From Streptomyces sp. SUK 48 (GTDB lineage: Bacteria > Actinomycetota > Actinomycetes > Streptomycetales > Streptomycetaceae), in assembly GCF_009650765.1 (NCBI RefSeq), contig NZ_CP045740.1:62001-126000 (forward strand): 64,000 nucleotides of DNA, read 5' to 3'. A program made the translations under genes and the position numbers. The notes below the pieces were generated by a model. It saw only the letters and a program-made list of their open reading frames with translations. It made no database searches and had not been told where the DNA came from. This document shows positions 56,479 to 64,000 of the stretch, in pieces; the stretch's first letter is position 1; every line of letters starts with the position of its first letter.

Positions 56479-57368
56479 GCAGTGTCTTCAAATGATCACT
56501 GCTGAGGGATCATGGTGTGGTGATACGTCGTCATGAACTGTCTGATGCCGAGTGGGAGTTCGTCCGGCCGTTGTTGCCCGAGTCGTTGCGGGGGCGGAAG
56601 CGGCTGGACGACCGCAGGGTCCTGAACGGGATCGTGTGGAAGTTCCGGACCGGAACGGCCTGGCGGGATGTGCCCGAGCGCTATGGTCCGTGGGCCACGC
56701 TGCACACACGGTTTCGCAGGTGGGCGGCGGACGGGACGTTCGACCGGATGCTGCAGGCCGCACAGGCGAAGGCGGACGCGGCGGGAGACATCGAGTGGCT
56801 GGTGTCGGTCGATTCCACCATCGTCCGCGCTCACCAGCATGCGGCCGGAGCCCGAAAAGGGGGCTCCGCGACCCAGCCCTCGGCCGGTCCAGAGGCGGCC
56901 TGACCAGCAAGATCCACCTGGCCTGCGACGGCAGAGGCCGCCCGCTCGCCTTCGTCCTCACGGGCGGCAACACCAACGACTGCACCCGGTTCATCACCGT
57001 GATGGAAGCGATCCGGGTGCCCCGCCCGGGACCGGGGCGACCCCGCGTCCGGCCTGATCATGTCCTGGGCGACAAGGGCTACAGCTCAAGAGCCATCCGC
57101 AGCTGGCTCCGCCGCCACGGCATCCCGCACACGATCCCCGAGCGGGCCGACCAGGTCGGCAACCGGGCCCGGCGCGGCAGCCGCGGAGGCCGCCCGCCGG
57201 CCTTCGACCGCGAGGTCTACAAGCACCGCAACGTCGTGGAGCGGTGCTTCAACCGCCTCAAGCAGTGGCGAGGCATCGCCACCCGCTACGACAAGACCGC
57301 CCAGTCCTATCAAGCGGCCGTCACCCTCGCATCACTCCTGATGTGGGCGTGACATTTGACGACAGAAC
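56479..57368 (+). mobile_element. Intact IS5-family element with CTAG target duplication
   Basis: An 890-bp element. The ends GCAGTGTCTTCAAATG and GTTCTGTCGTCAAATG (complement of the right end) are imperfect inverted repeats. CTAG occurs immediately outside both ends (56475-56478 and 57369-57372), a typical target-site duplication for this group. It contains one transposase read in two overlapping frames. Confidence 0.85.
56517..57352 (+). CDS. IS5-family transposase, programmed -1 frameshift
   Basis: orfA (56517-56903: LSDAEWEFVRPLLPESLRG, FRTGTAWRDVPERYGPWATL, WLVSVDSTIVRAHQHAAG) supplies the first DDE aspartate. orfB (to 57352: RSRGGLTSKIHLACDGRGRP, VLGDKGYSSRAIRSWLRRHG, YKHRNVVERCFNRLKQWRG) supplies the second Asp and the Glu. 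The frames overlap at a CGAAAAGGGGGC slip site near 56855, where a -1 shift gives the full-length enzyme. It shows no extra disruptions, unlike the other IS5 copies here, so it is probably active. Confidence 0.88.
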
Positions 57369-57515
57369 CTAGGACGGCATGCGGGACTCCGGGCCACGGC
57401 GGAGGGGGCCTGTGAGACCCCGACGGGCCCGGGCGCCCGTACCGGCACGGGCGGGGGCCGGAGCGGTGCTCCGCTGGAGTACGGATACGACACGTCTTTC
57501 CGGAAGGACTCCCCC

Positions 57516-57695
57516 ACGGCCAAGTCCCTGATCGTCATCACCGGCGCCGGCTCCGGCAGCGGCGCCGTGACGGCGCGCCTGTTCTCCGCGCGGGGTCCTC
57601 CGCTGCTGCTCTTCGCCCGTCGGCGAGAGAGGCTGGAGGGCCCCCACGTCACGGTCCGGGAGATCGTGCTGGCCGTCACCGGGCAGGTGGCCTGA
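57516..57695 (+). pseudogene. Short-chain dehydrogenase remnant
   Basis: A plus frame reads AKSLIVITGAGSGSGAVTAR, LFSARGPPLLLFARRRERLE and directly PHVTVREIVLAVTGQ to a stop. These are the N-terminal Rossmann part and the C-terminal end of an SDR, with about 180 central residues deleted. The expected ATG after GGAAGGACTCCCCC is ACG. It lies next to the intact IS5 element. Confidence 0.8.
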
Positions 57696-57786
57696 CCGGT
57701 GCGGGCCGCCGGGCTCGGGCGTGCTCCCCCGCCCCGGCGGCAGCCGCGCCCACGGCGGCCGGGTCCGGTCCGGGTTCCGGAGTGCT

Positions 57787-58632
57787 TCAGCGGACCCAGG
57801 TGTCGGTCAGGGAACGGACGGCGGAACCGTCGAGGTCGGCGAGGGTGGTGGCGACGAAGTCGCGGGCCCACTGCGAGGTCTGGATCCGGAACGGCGGGCG
57901 GTCGGCGCTCAGGGCGTCGATGATCGGGGCGGCGGCCTCGTCCGGGCTCTGGGCGTTGCCGAAGGACTGCTGGGTGCGGGCGATGTACGCCTGGAGGGCC
58001 TGGGCGTAGGGCCCGCTCTCGGCGAGCATCGCGGGAACGTCGAGGCCGAGGTTGGCGACGAACTCGCTGGCGACGGCGCCGGGTTCGATCACGGTGACGT
58101 CGACGCCGACGGTGGCGGCGACCGGGGAGAGGGACTGCATGAAGCCCTCGACGGCGAACTTGGCCGCGCAGTAAGCCTCGTTGAATGGCTGGCCCACCGC
58201 GCCGCCGACACTGCTGACCGTGATCACCCGGCCCCGCGTGGCCCGCAGGTGCGGCAGGACGGCCCGGGTCATCGCCACCACGCCGAAGAAGTTGACCTCC
58301 ATCGCGGCACGGACATCGTCCAGGCTGCTCTGTTCGATGGTGCCGACCTGGGCGGCTCCGGCGTTGTTGATCAGAGCGTCCAGACCGCCGTACTCGGCGA
58401 CGACCTCGTGCAGGCAGGCGGCGATGCTCTCCGGGTCGGTCACGTCCAGGCGCTTGACCTGGATGCGGTCGGCCACGTCCGCCTCGGCAGCGGCCTCGCG
58501 CAGGGCGTTGGCCTTCCTGGTGTCGCGCATGGTCGCGATGGTCGTCCAGCCGGCCCGAGCCGCGCCGACGGCGGCGGCCAGGCCGATACCGGAGGATGTG
58601 CCGGTGATCAGGACGGTCTTCGGGGAGGTCAT
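57787..58632 (-). CDS. Short-chain dehydrogenase/reductase
   Basis: A 281-residue classical SDR. It has TVLITGTSSGIGLAAAVGAA, NNAGAAQVG, the catalytic Ser in VSSVGG and YCAAK. ATG 58632 is chosen because family similarity begins at SPKTVLITG. It is divergent from a TetR gene, with two palindromes between them, so the TetR protein probably represses it. Substrate unknown. Confidence 0.9.
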   Translation of the reverse strand: MTSPKTVLITGTSSGIGLAAAVGAARAGWTTIATMRDTRKANALREAAAEADVADRIQVKRLDVTDPESIAACLHEVVAEYGGLDALINNAGAAQVGTIEQSSLDDVRAAMEVNFFGVVAMTRAVLPHLRATRGRVITVSSVGGAVGQPFNEAYCAAKFAVEGFMQSLSPVAATVGVDVTVIEPGAVASEFVANLGLDVPAMLAESGPYAQALQAYIARTQQSFGNAQSPDEAAAPIIDALSADRPPFRIQTSQWARDFVATTLADLDGSAVRSLTDTWVR

Positions 58633-58674
58633 ACGGGTCTTCCTCAGCTGGGGAGCGTGACGGGCCGCGCCCGT

Positions 58675-58727
58675 AACCGGGGAGTTCCCCGGTTCGCCTC
58701 GAACGGTAAGCGGGGAACTCCCCGGTT
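58675..58727. promoter_or_regulatory. Two palindromic operators between SDR and TetR genes
   Basis: Site 1 (58675-58694) is AACCGGGGA GT TCCCCGGTT, a perfect 9-2-9 palindrome. Site 2 (58708-58727) is AAGCGGGGA AC TCCCCGGTT with one mismatch. The centres are 33 bp apart, about three helical turns. They are very likely binding sites for the adjacent TetR protein and would control both divergent genes. Confidence 0.85.
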
Positions 58728-58763
58728 GTCCAGTTAGACTGGTCCCGGACGAAGGGAGCACAC

Positions 58764-59354
58764 GTGACCGCCCAGCCCAACGTGCTGCGCGCCGATGCCC
58801 GGCGCAACCGGGAGCGCATCCTCGAAGCAGCAGTCCGCTCCTTCTCCGAGAGGGGCGCGGACGTCGCGATCGACACGATCGCCAAGGCGGCGGGCGTCGG
58901 CTCGGCCACGCTCTACCGCCACTTCCCCACTCGTGAGGCACTGGTCGAGGCGGCCTACCGCAACGAGCTGGCCCGGGTCTGCGACAGCGCCGCCGACCTG
59001 CTGGCCGGCCACCCGCCGGACCGGGCGCTGCGGCTGTGGATGGACAGGTTCATCGACTACCTGGCCGCCAAGCACGGCATGGCGGACGCCCTGCGGGCCG
59101 CAGTCGCCACCGGCGCCGACCCCTTCGCCGAGACCCTCGACAGGCTCGGCACCGCCATCAGCACCCTGCTGCACGCGGGCGCCGATGCCGGTCTCCTGCG
59201 CTCCGACATCGACCCCCTCGACGTCGGCTTCAGCCTTTCCGGCCTCGCACTGGTGACGAGCGCTCCCGGCCACCGCGAACGCGCCGGCCGCCTCCTCGAC
59301 CTGCTCCTCGACGGCCTCCGCCACACGGCGCCCCGACCCACGCCGACCCCGTGA
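58764..59354 (+). CDS. TetR-family regulator
   Basis: A 196-residue TetR repressor. The helix-turn-helix reads IDTIAKAAGVGSATLYRHFP (residues about 34-58); a helical C-terminal ligand domain follows. GTG 58764 follows GAAGGGAG. It is divergent from the SDR gene and presumably auto-regulates through the two palindromes. Its stop overlaps the GTG of the downstream transporter fragment. Confidence 0.92.
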   Translation: MTAQPNVLRADARRNRERILEAAVRSFSERGADVAIDTIAKAAGVGSATLYRHFPTREALVEAAYRNELARVCDSAADLLAGHPPDRALRLWMDRFIDYLAAKHGMADALRAAVATGADPFAETLDRLGTAISTLLHAGADAGLLRSDIDPLDVGFSLSGLALVTSAPGHRERAGRLLDLLLDGLRHTAPRPTPTP

Positions 59355-59839
59355 CCCGCAGGATCTGCGCGACATCCTCCGGCTACATCCTGACCAAGCG
59401 GTGGAGCGCCGGCATCGACGTGCTCGCCTCGACCGCCTGGCAGCTCACCGCCGGAGGGCTGTTCCTGCTACCGGTCGCCGCAGCCGTGGAGGGACCTCCG
59501 CCCGCACTCTCCACGCCGGCGCTCCTCGCGTTCGGCTACGTCACCTTCGTCGCCACCGCGCTGGCCTTCGCCGCCTGGTTCACCGGGCTACGGCACCTGC
59601 CCGCGGGGACCGTGGGTCTGGTCGGACTGCTCAACCCCGTCACGGGCGTACTGCTCGGCACGGCAGTGGCCGGAGAGGTGTTGACGGCCCAGCAGTCGTG
59701 CGGGCTGGCACTCGTCCTGGTCGGAGTCGTCCTGGGACGGCCCACACGCGCGGGACGACGCGATGGCAGCCGGACCCCTCACCGGCCTGCACCCGACGAG
59801 CGCCTCGCCCGCGAGCCCTCCGCCTGCGATCCGCTGTGA
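59351..59839 (+). CDS. EamA-type transporter, C-terminal half only
   Basis: A 162-residue membrane segment (SSGYILTKRWSAGIDVLAST, LTAGGLFLLPVAAAVEG, LPAGTVGLVGLLNPVTGVLL, LTAQQSCGLALVLVGVVLG) matching the second half of EamA/DMT permeases, which normally have about 290-320 residues. The first half is missing. GTG 59351 overlaps the TetR stop. Probably a truncated, non-functional gene. Confidence 0.65.
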   Translation: MTRRICATSSGYILTKRWSAGIDVLASTAWQLTAGGLFLLPVAAAVEGPPPALSTPALLAFGYVTFVATALAFAAWFTGLRHLPAGTVGLVGLLNPVTGVLLGTAVAGEVLTAQQSCGLALVLVGVVLGRPTRAGRRDGSRTPHRPAPDERLAREPSACDPL

Positions 59840-60154
59840 GGACCAGGAGCATGGGAGCAGGGAGCGGCGCCGATGCCCTACGGGGGCGAGTGAGTAGACG
59901 GGGGGCTGTGACGGCCCCGGCCCCACGCTTTCGCCCGGCTTCCACACGGGAGAGAAAAGGGCCCGGCGAGACGATGGGAGATCGCATACGCGCCCCCCGT
60001 CTACCGCCGGGGACGCCAACACGCCTTCAGAATATGGGTGGTTGTCTCTCGGAGAGGCAGATTGCTCGAATGCGTCGCGAATCCGTCGGCCACGGTGCCG
60101 GTGGGTGCCGAGTCCCCCGGAGGTCGATGCCAGGACAGCCCATAGGCTGGCGCG
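59840..60154. other. Gene-free stretch
   Basis: 315 bases between the EamA fragment and the methyltransferase gene; no gene, repeat or clear terminator seen. Confidence 0.4.
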
Positions 60155-61018
60155 GTGACTGATGAGCAGGAGCATGAGCGGGTGCGGCCGTCGGGAGTGT
60201 GGGCCACGGCGGTGGGGGTGGCCAGGGTGCGGGCGCTGGAGACCGAGCGGGAGAACGCGCTGTTCCGCGACCCGCTGGCACAGGCGTTCGCCACGGCCGG
60301 TGGTCTGGGTCCGGGTGCCCTCTCGTCGCCGCCGCCCGGGGACGAGGCCGCGCGACGCCGTCGGCTGGGCGTGGCGTTCTCCATCGTCATCAGGACGAAG
60401 TTCCTCGACGATCTGCTGCGGCATGCCGTCGCGTCCGCGATCCGGCAGGTCGTGCTGCTCGGCGCCGGGATGGACAGCCGGGCCTTCCGGATGAACTGGC
60501 CCGCGGGCACCCGGCTGTTCGAGGTCGACACCGCCGAACCGCTGGACTTCAAGGCTTCGGTGCTGCGCCAGGAGCGGGCCGTCGCGCGCTGCGAGCGGAT
60601 CACCGTCCCGGTGGATCTGCGGGCGGACTGGCCGGGCGCGCTGACCGGCGCGGGGCACGACCCGGCGGTGCCGACCGTGTGGATCGCTGAGGGGCTGCTG
60701 ATCTATCTGCCCGAGGACGCGGTGGAGTTGCTGCCGGCCCGGATCAGCGCGCGGTCGGCGGCGGGCAGCCGGATGGGGCTGACCTTGGGCTCGCGCGGCG
60801 TGATCGAGCGCTTCGGCCCGGACGCCACGCCGGGATCGGCGGCGTCCATGTGGGTCTCGGAGATGCCCGACGATCCGGTGGGCTGGCTGGCCGGGCACGG
60901 TTGGGAGGCCGACAGCCACACCCTGCGCGAGCGCGCCGCCGCCTACGGCCGCCCCATCAGCACCCCGCCGCAGCGCGAGGAGCGCCCGGGTGGACTGATC
61001 TCGGCGGTCCGCCGGTAG
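60155..61018 (+). CDS. SAM-dependent methyltransferase (TIGR00027/LCMT-like)
   Basis: A 287-residue class I methyltransferase. It has the SAM-binding motif VVLLGAGMDSRAFRMNW, the acidic residue in LFEVDTAEPLDFKASVL and WIAEGLLIYLPEDAVELL, typical of the leucine-carboxyl-methyltransferase-like family abundant in mycobacteria and Streptomyces. GTG 60155 is used. It lies 0.55 kb from the LanKC gene but on the other strand, so a link is speculative. Confidence 0.88.
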   Translation: MTDEQEHERVRPSGVWATAVGVARVRALETERENALFRDPLAQAFATAGGLGPGALSSPPPGDEAARRRRLGVAFSIVIRTKFLDDLLRHAVASAIRQVVLLGAGMDSRAFRMNWPAGTRLFEVDTAEPLDFKASVLRQERAVARCERITVPVDLRADWPGALTGAGHDPAVPTVWIAEGLLIYLPEDAVELLPARISARSAAGSRMGLTLGSRGVIERFGPDATPGSAASMWVSEMPDDPVGWLAGHGWEADSHTLRERAAAYGRPISTPPQREERPGGLISAVRR

Positions 61019-61061
61019 ATCCGATGGGCAGCGCCTTCGTGACGAGGACGGCCGAGAGCCG

Positions 61062-61215
61062 TTATTTCCCGACGAGTTCGCGCACCGCCCCCAAATGACC
61101 GCTGTGACAGGCGGCTTCAGTGAGCACACAGGTGAGGAGTGCCGCCGTGGAGTCGAGGAGGGCGTGATCGTCGGCGAGGCCCCCCGTCCGGCGGTCCACG
61201 GCGCCGAACTCGCCC
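61062..61215 (-). pseudogene. Possible DinB-like C-terminal fragment
   Basis: The minus frame reads ALLDSTAALLTCVLTEAACH then SGHLGAVRELVGK and a stop, resembling the ends of DinB/DUF664-type proteins (HxGHLxxxREL). No upstream part is readable. The rest of 61019-61572 holds no recognisable gene and no lanthipeptide precursor. Confidence 0.35.
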
Positions 61216-61572
61216 ACGCGAGAGCGGGCCCCAGGGGCGCGACGCGTCGTGGGGTTCGGCCGCGGATTCCGGACCGGCGACCAGCCGTGGCTCCGCCGGC
61301 CTGGTGCGCGCCGCTCGGCGCGGCCGACCGGGCCGAGCTGTCAGGGGTGGGGGCGCTCCGTCCGCCGCGAGGGCGAGCGTCCCGGCGGCCGGTGGACGAG
61401 GCGGGGAACAGGCCCCGCGCGTGCTGCCGGGACCTCCGCAGTTCGTACCCCGCCAGCATCCGGTCGCGCCGCGGTCGGGGCAACATCGAGATACTTCAGT
61501 GGATCGAGGGGCGTACACGCGCGTCACGCCGTACGCGGAAGCCGTACCGTCTGCGCGGGGCGACCGCGACGG

Positions 61573-64000
61573 TCAGGTGACTCGGCCGAGCCGTGGGCCG
61601 CCCCGGTCGCGCAGGCGTCTGAAGAAGGCCAGGACGCCCGCGGAGCCGCCGGCCCAGGTGGCGCTCGGCCCGGCGAGCCCGGTGTCCGGGAACACGGGCC
61701 GGAGCCAAGTGCCGCCGCTGCGGCTCAGGATGAGCAGGGCGGTGGTCTCGGCCGCGTCCCAGAACTCCTCGGACCCGGACGCCTCCGCGACATCCACCAT
61801 CAGCTCACCCACTCCGGCCAGCCCGCAGCACTGCGTGACCAGCGGCATCCGGGGTGCCAGTGCGGCGCAGGCGCGTGCGGCCCGCCGGGCCGGGCCGAGG
61901 TAACCGGGTTCATCGAGGCGTTCGGCGGCCCGGACGAGTACGGTCCCGATGCCGGCCAGGCCCCGGCACCACGAGCCGTAGCGGCGTGTCGCTCCTGGCC
62001 CGGTGGCCGCCGCGATGATGACCGGTGTCACGGCGGCCAGGTGCGCGGCGGCCCGCTCGGAGCGGCTGATCGCGTCCTTGCCCCCGGTCACGCCGCCGTA
62101 TTCGAGGAGGAAGCAGGCGACGCCCGCCTCGCCGTGGGCGATGCCCTCGTGGAGCGCGGCGCGGCCGGCGGTGTCCGGGCCGGCCGGGGTCAGCCGGGCG
62201 GTGCCCGAGGCCAGCATCCGCTCGCAGTCGGCGGCGACGGCGAGGTGCCGGTGTGCGGCCTGCGGGCGACCGGCCCGGTGGGCGTGGCGGGCCAGCAGCA
62301 GCCGGCCGAGTCCGGTCCCGGCGGCGCCCGCGATCAGGTCCGCCTCCGGCGGTCCGCCGTCCGGTGCGCGGTCCGGCAGCGCGGGGTGCCCGGGCCGCGC
62401 TTCTTCGTACGTCCCCGCCACTTCTGCTGTCAACTGGGCTTGGGCGAGGAAGAGTTCGACGCCCGTGCGCCCCGTGTAGAAGGCGGGTGGGAGGTTCCTG
62501 GACTGTTCCGCGGTCCATCGCGCCAGCGCGGTGACGGCCGGACGCACGCGGGGCCGGTGCAGGTGGTGGAGGAGTTCCAGGCCCAGGCCCGAGCTGCCGC
62601 CGTAGACGTCGATCGAGGTGGGGACGTTCAGTCGGGCGGCTCGTTCCGGGTCCGCGATCGCGTGCGCTTCATCGACGCAGAACGCGGTCGTGTGCTCGAT
62701 GATCTCGTCCAGCAGGTCGTTGTCGATCCGGGGCGGCGGGGGCCGGCGCGTGGCCCCGGCCGTCTCCGCAGTGCCCGTGCGCAGGCGGTCGGCGGTGGCG
62801 GTCCGTACGGCAGGGTCGAGGCTCAGGAGACCGGAGATCGACGACCGGATCTCCCGGTGGGCGCGTCCGGGCAGGACCCATGCCAGGCAGGCCAGCGTCC
62901 GGTCCCGGTTGACCGCGTGGTCGCTGTCGACGATCACCGGGTCCATGCCGGTGGCGGCGAAGAAGAGGGTCGCGCCGAGGGCGTAGTGGTCGTCGGCCGG
63001 GGTGGCCGGGCCGGTCGTCCGCAGGACCGGCGCGCTGTAACCGGGGGTCGCGCCGCCCGGGCCGGTGCCGTCCCGCTCGCTGATCCCGAAGTCGATCAGG
63101 TGGCAGTGGCCGGGGCCGGCGGCGTCGAGCACGACGTTGTCGGGCTTGAGATCGCGCACCACCACGTTCCGGCCGTGGATCGCGTCCAGGACGCGCAGAA
63201 GCCGGGAGGCAAGGGCGGACAGGCTGCGCTCCGGCCGGGTGCCGTCGTCACGGTACGGGCCGTCGCGCAGCACCTCCCGGCGCAGGTTCCGGTCGCCGCA
63301 GGTGGTCATCACCAGGTACTCGTCCGACTGGTGGGCGAAGTAGTCCAGTGCGCGGGGCACGCCCGCGACGCCGTCGAGGGCGGTGAGGACCGCGTGTTCG
63401 TTGCGCAGCCGGTGGCGGGCGTCCGTGCCGGATTCGTCCTCGCCCACGAAGGCCCTCGCCTGTTTCACCACCACCGGCTGCCCGAGAGCGTGGTCGACCG
63501 CGCGGTAGACGTTGCCCTGGGGCGCGCGCGTGATGCCTGCGGTGACGGTGTAGCGTCCGCCGCCGAAGTGGGGCGCGGACGGCTCGTCGCCGGGTGCGGA
63601 GCCGCTCGCGAAGGGGTCGTCGGCCCAGGGCGGGCACCGGTAGCGGCCGACGGCCAGGCCGTCGAACATCCGGCCGTCCGGACCGGTCATGACGGATTCG
63701 AGCCGCCCGCTCCGGCCGGTCCGGTAGTCGCCGGTGAAGGGGCCGTAGCGGTAGTAGACGGGTGCCCGCGGATCGACCCGCCGGTCGCTGACGACGCGCG
63801 GGCCCTCCCGGTCGCGCAGTACGGCGGCGAGTTCCCGGGCGACGTGGACCACCGTGTCGGCCGGGCAGTAGACGGTGATGGCCTTGCCGACGGCTCCGGC
63901 GCTCACCACCCCGGAGTTGAGGCGGCGCAGGGTCTCGGGATCGCGGGCGAACTTCGCGTGGCAGACGTGCCGGGACAGCACCGGCAGAACGAGCGCGGTC
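61573..64000 (-). CDS. Class III-type lanthipeptide synthetase LanKC, 5' partial
   Basis: More than 800 residues of a multidomain synthetase; the start is beyond the right edge. The order is lyase-like N-terminal region (LNSGVVSAGAVGKAITVYCP, APVYYRYGPF), Ser/Thr kinase domain (VVVRDLKPDNVVLD with catalytic Asp, LIDFGIS as DFG), then a LanC-like cyclase (HGEAGVACFLLEYGG, SWCRGLAGIG, TQCCGLAGVGEL, ATWAGGSAGVLAFF). Class III enzymes phosphorylate and eliminate Ser/Thr of a precursor and cyclise with Cys. At the second putative zinc site it has Cys-Cys-Gly instead of the Cys-His-Gly of zinc-binding cyclases. No precursor gene lies downstream in the window. Confidence 0.88.
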   Translation of the reverse strand, partial: TALVLPVLSRHVCHAKFARDPETLRRLNSGVVSAGAVGKAITVYCPADTVVHVARELAAVLRDREGPRVVSDRRVDPRAPVYYRYGPFTGDYRTGRSGRLESVMTGPDGRMFDGLAVGRYRCPPWADDPFASGSAPGDEPSAPHFGGGRYTVTAGITRAPQGNVYRAVDHALGQPVVVKQARAFVGEDESGTDARHRLRNEHAVLTALDGVAGVPRALDYFAHQSDEYLVMTTCGDRNLRREVLRDGPYRDDGTRPERSLSALASRLLRVLDAIHGRNVVVRDLKPDNVVLDAAGPGHCHLIDFGISERDGTGPGGATPGYSAPVLRTTGPATPADDHYALGATLFFAATGMDPVIVDSDHAVNRDRTLACLAWVLPGRAHREIRSSISGLLSLDPAVRTATADRLRTGTAETAGATRRPPPPRIDNDLLDEIIEHTTAFCVDEAHAIADPERAARLNVPTSIDVYGGSSGLGLELLHHLHRPRVRPAVTALARWTAEQSRNLPPAFYTGRTGVELFLAQAQLTAEVAGTYEEARPGHPALPDRAPDGGPPEADLIAGAAGTGLGRLLLARHAHRAGRPQAAHRHLAVAADCERMLASGTARLTPAGPDTAGRAALHEGIAHGEAGVACFLLEYGGVTGGKDAISRSERAAAHLAAVTPVIIAAATGPGATRRYGSWCRGLAGIGTVLVRAAERLDEPGYLGPARRAARACAALAPRMPLVTQCCGLAGVGELMVDVAEASGSEEFWDAAETTALLILSRSGGTWLRPVFPDTGLAGPSATWAGGSAGVLAFFRRLRDRGGPRLGRVT

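Noticed and set aside
60155..64000. Methyltransferase as a lanthipeptide tailoring enzyme
   Set aside because: It is on the opposite strand, separated by 0.55 kb with a gene fragment between. Proximity alone does not support the link.

Overview
The window is high-GC actinobacterial DNA. GTG starts, 4-bp stop/start overlaps, an NRPS/PKS assembly line, LamG/Rhs secreted proteins, a class III-type lanthipeptide synthetase and many IS5-like remnants all point to Streptomyces or a close relative, probably an accessory chromosome arm. No rRNA or tRNA gene was seen.

Bases 1-14.5 kb are the right part of a hybrid NRPS-PKS cluster that starts left of the window. In order: an NRPS module C-A-T with a Thr-like code and an apparent frameshift, an NRPS module C-A-T with a Gly-like code, a KS-AT-ACP polyketide module (malonyl-type AT), a stand-alone MupA/Atu3671-type luciferase-like monooxygenase, a C-T-E protein with no adenylation domain, and an MFS exporter. 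Genes mostly overlap by 4 bp and form one operon. A second luciferase-like enzyme (14.6 kb) follows, and its 3' end runs into a broken IS701 transposase.

Bases 16.7-24.7 kb hold regulators: an NB-ARC/TPR (STAND) protein, a small secreted protein, a Tn3 transposase remnant, an SDR-TetR pair with a perfect 13-bp inverted-repeat operator, and a three-gene operon of a small membrane protein, a histidine kinase and a LuxR-type response regulator. Bases 24.8-28.7 kb hold an orphan type I-E cas1-cas2 pair with a three-repeat CRISPR and no interference genes. It is flanked by IS5 debris and a frameshifted winged-helix/zinc-finger gene.

Bases 28.7-36.8 kb are a complete-looking trans-4-hydroxyproline catabolic locus: epimerase, deaminase of the DHDPS family and a three-subunit D-hydroxyproline dehydrogenase on the minus strand, a divergent semialdehyde dehydrogenase, and a LysR regulator. 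A secreted M9-type collagenase at 51.7-54.0 kb could supply the substrate.

Bases 37.6-51.6 kb are a polymorphic-toxin island: a LamG protein, a 2139-residue Rhs/YD-repeat protein with an unrecognised C-terminal toxin, and a probable immunity gene. The island lies between two direct repeats of about 440 bp, each carrying a near-identical 119-residue small protein, and each repeat abuts a decayed IS5 element.

Bases 54-61 kb are a patchwork: a DHFR-like reductase, an SRPBCC protein, a decayed XRE/MmyB regulator, one intact IS5-family element, an SDR remnant, an SDR/TetR divergent pair with two palindromic operators, half an EamA transporter and a methyltransferase. The window ends inside a LanKC-type lanthipeptide synthetase on the minus strand.
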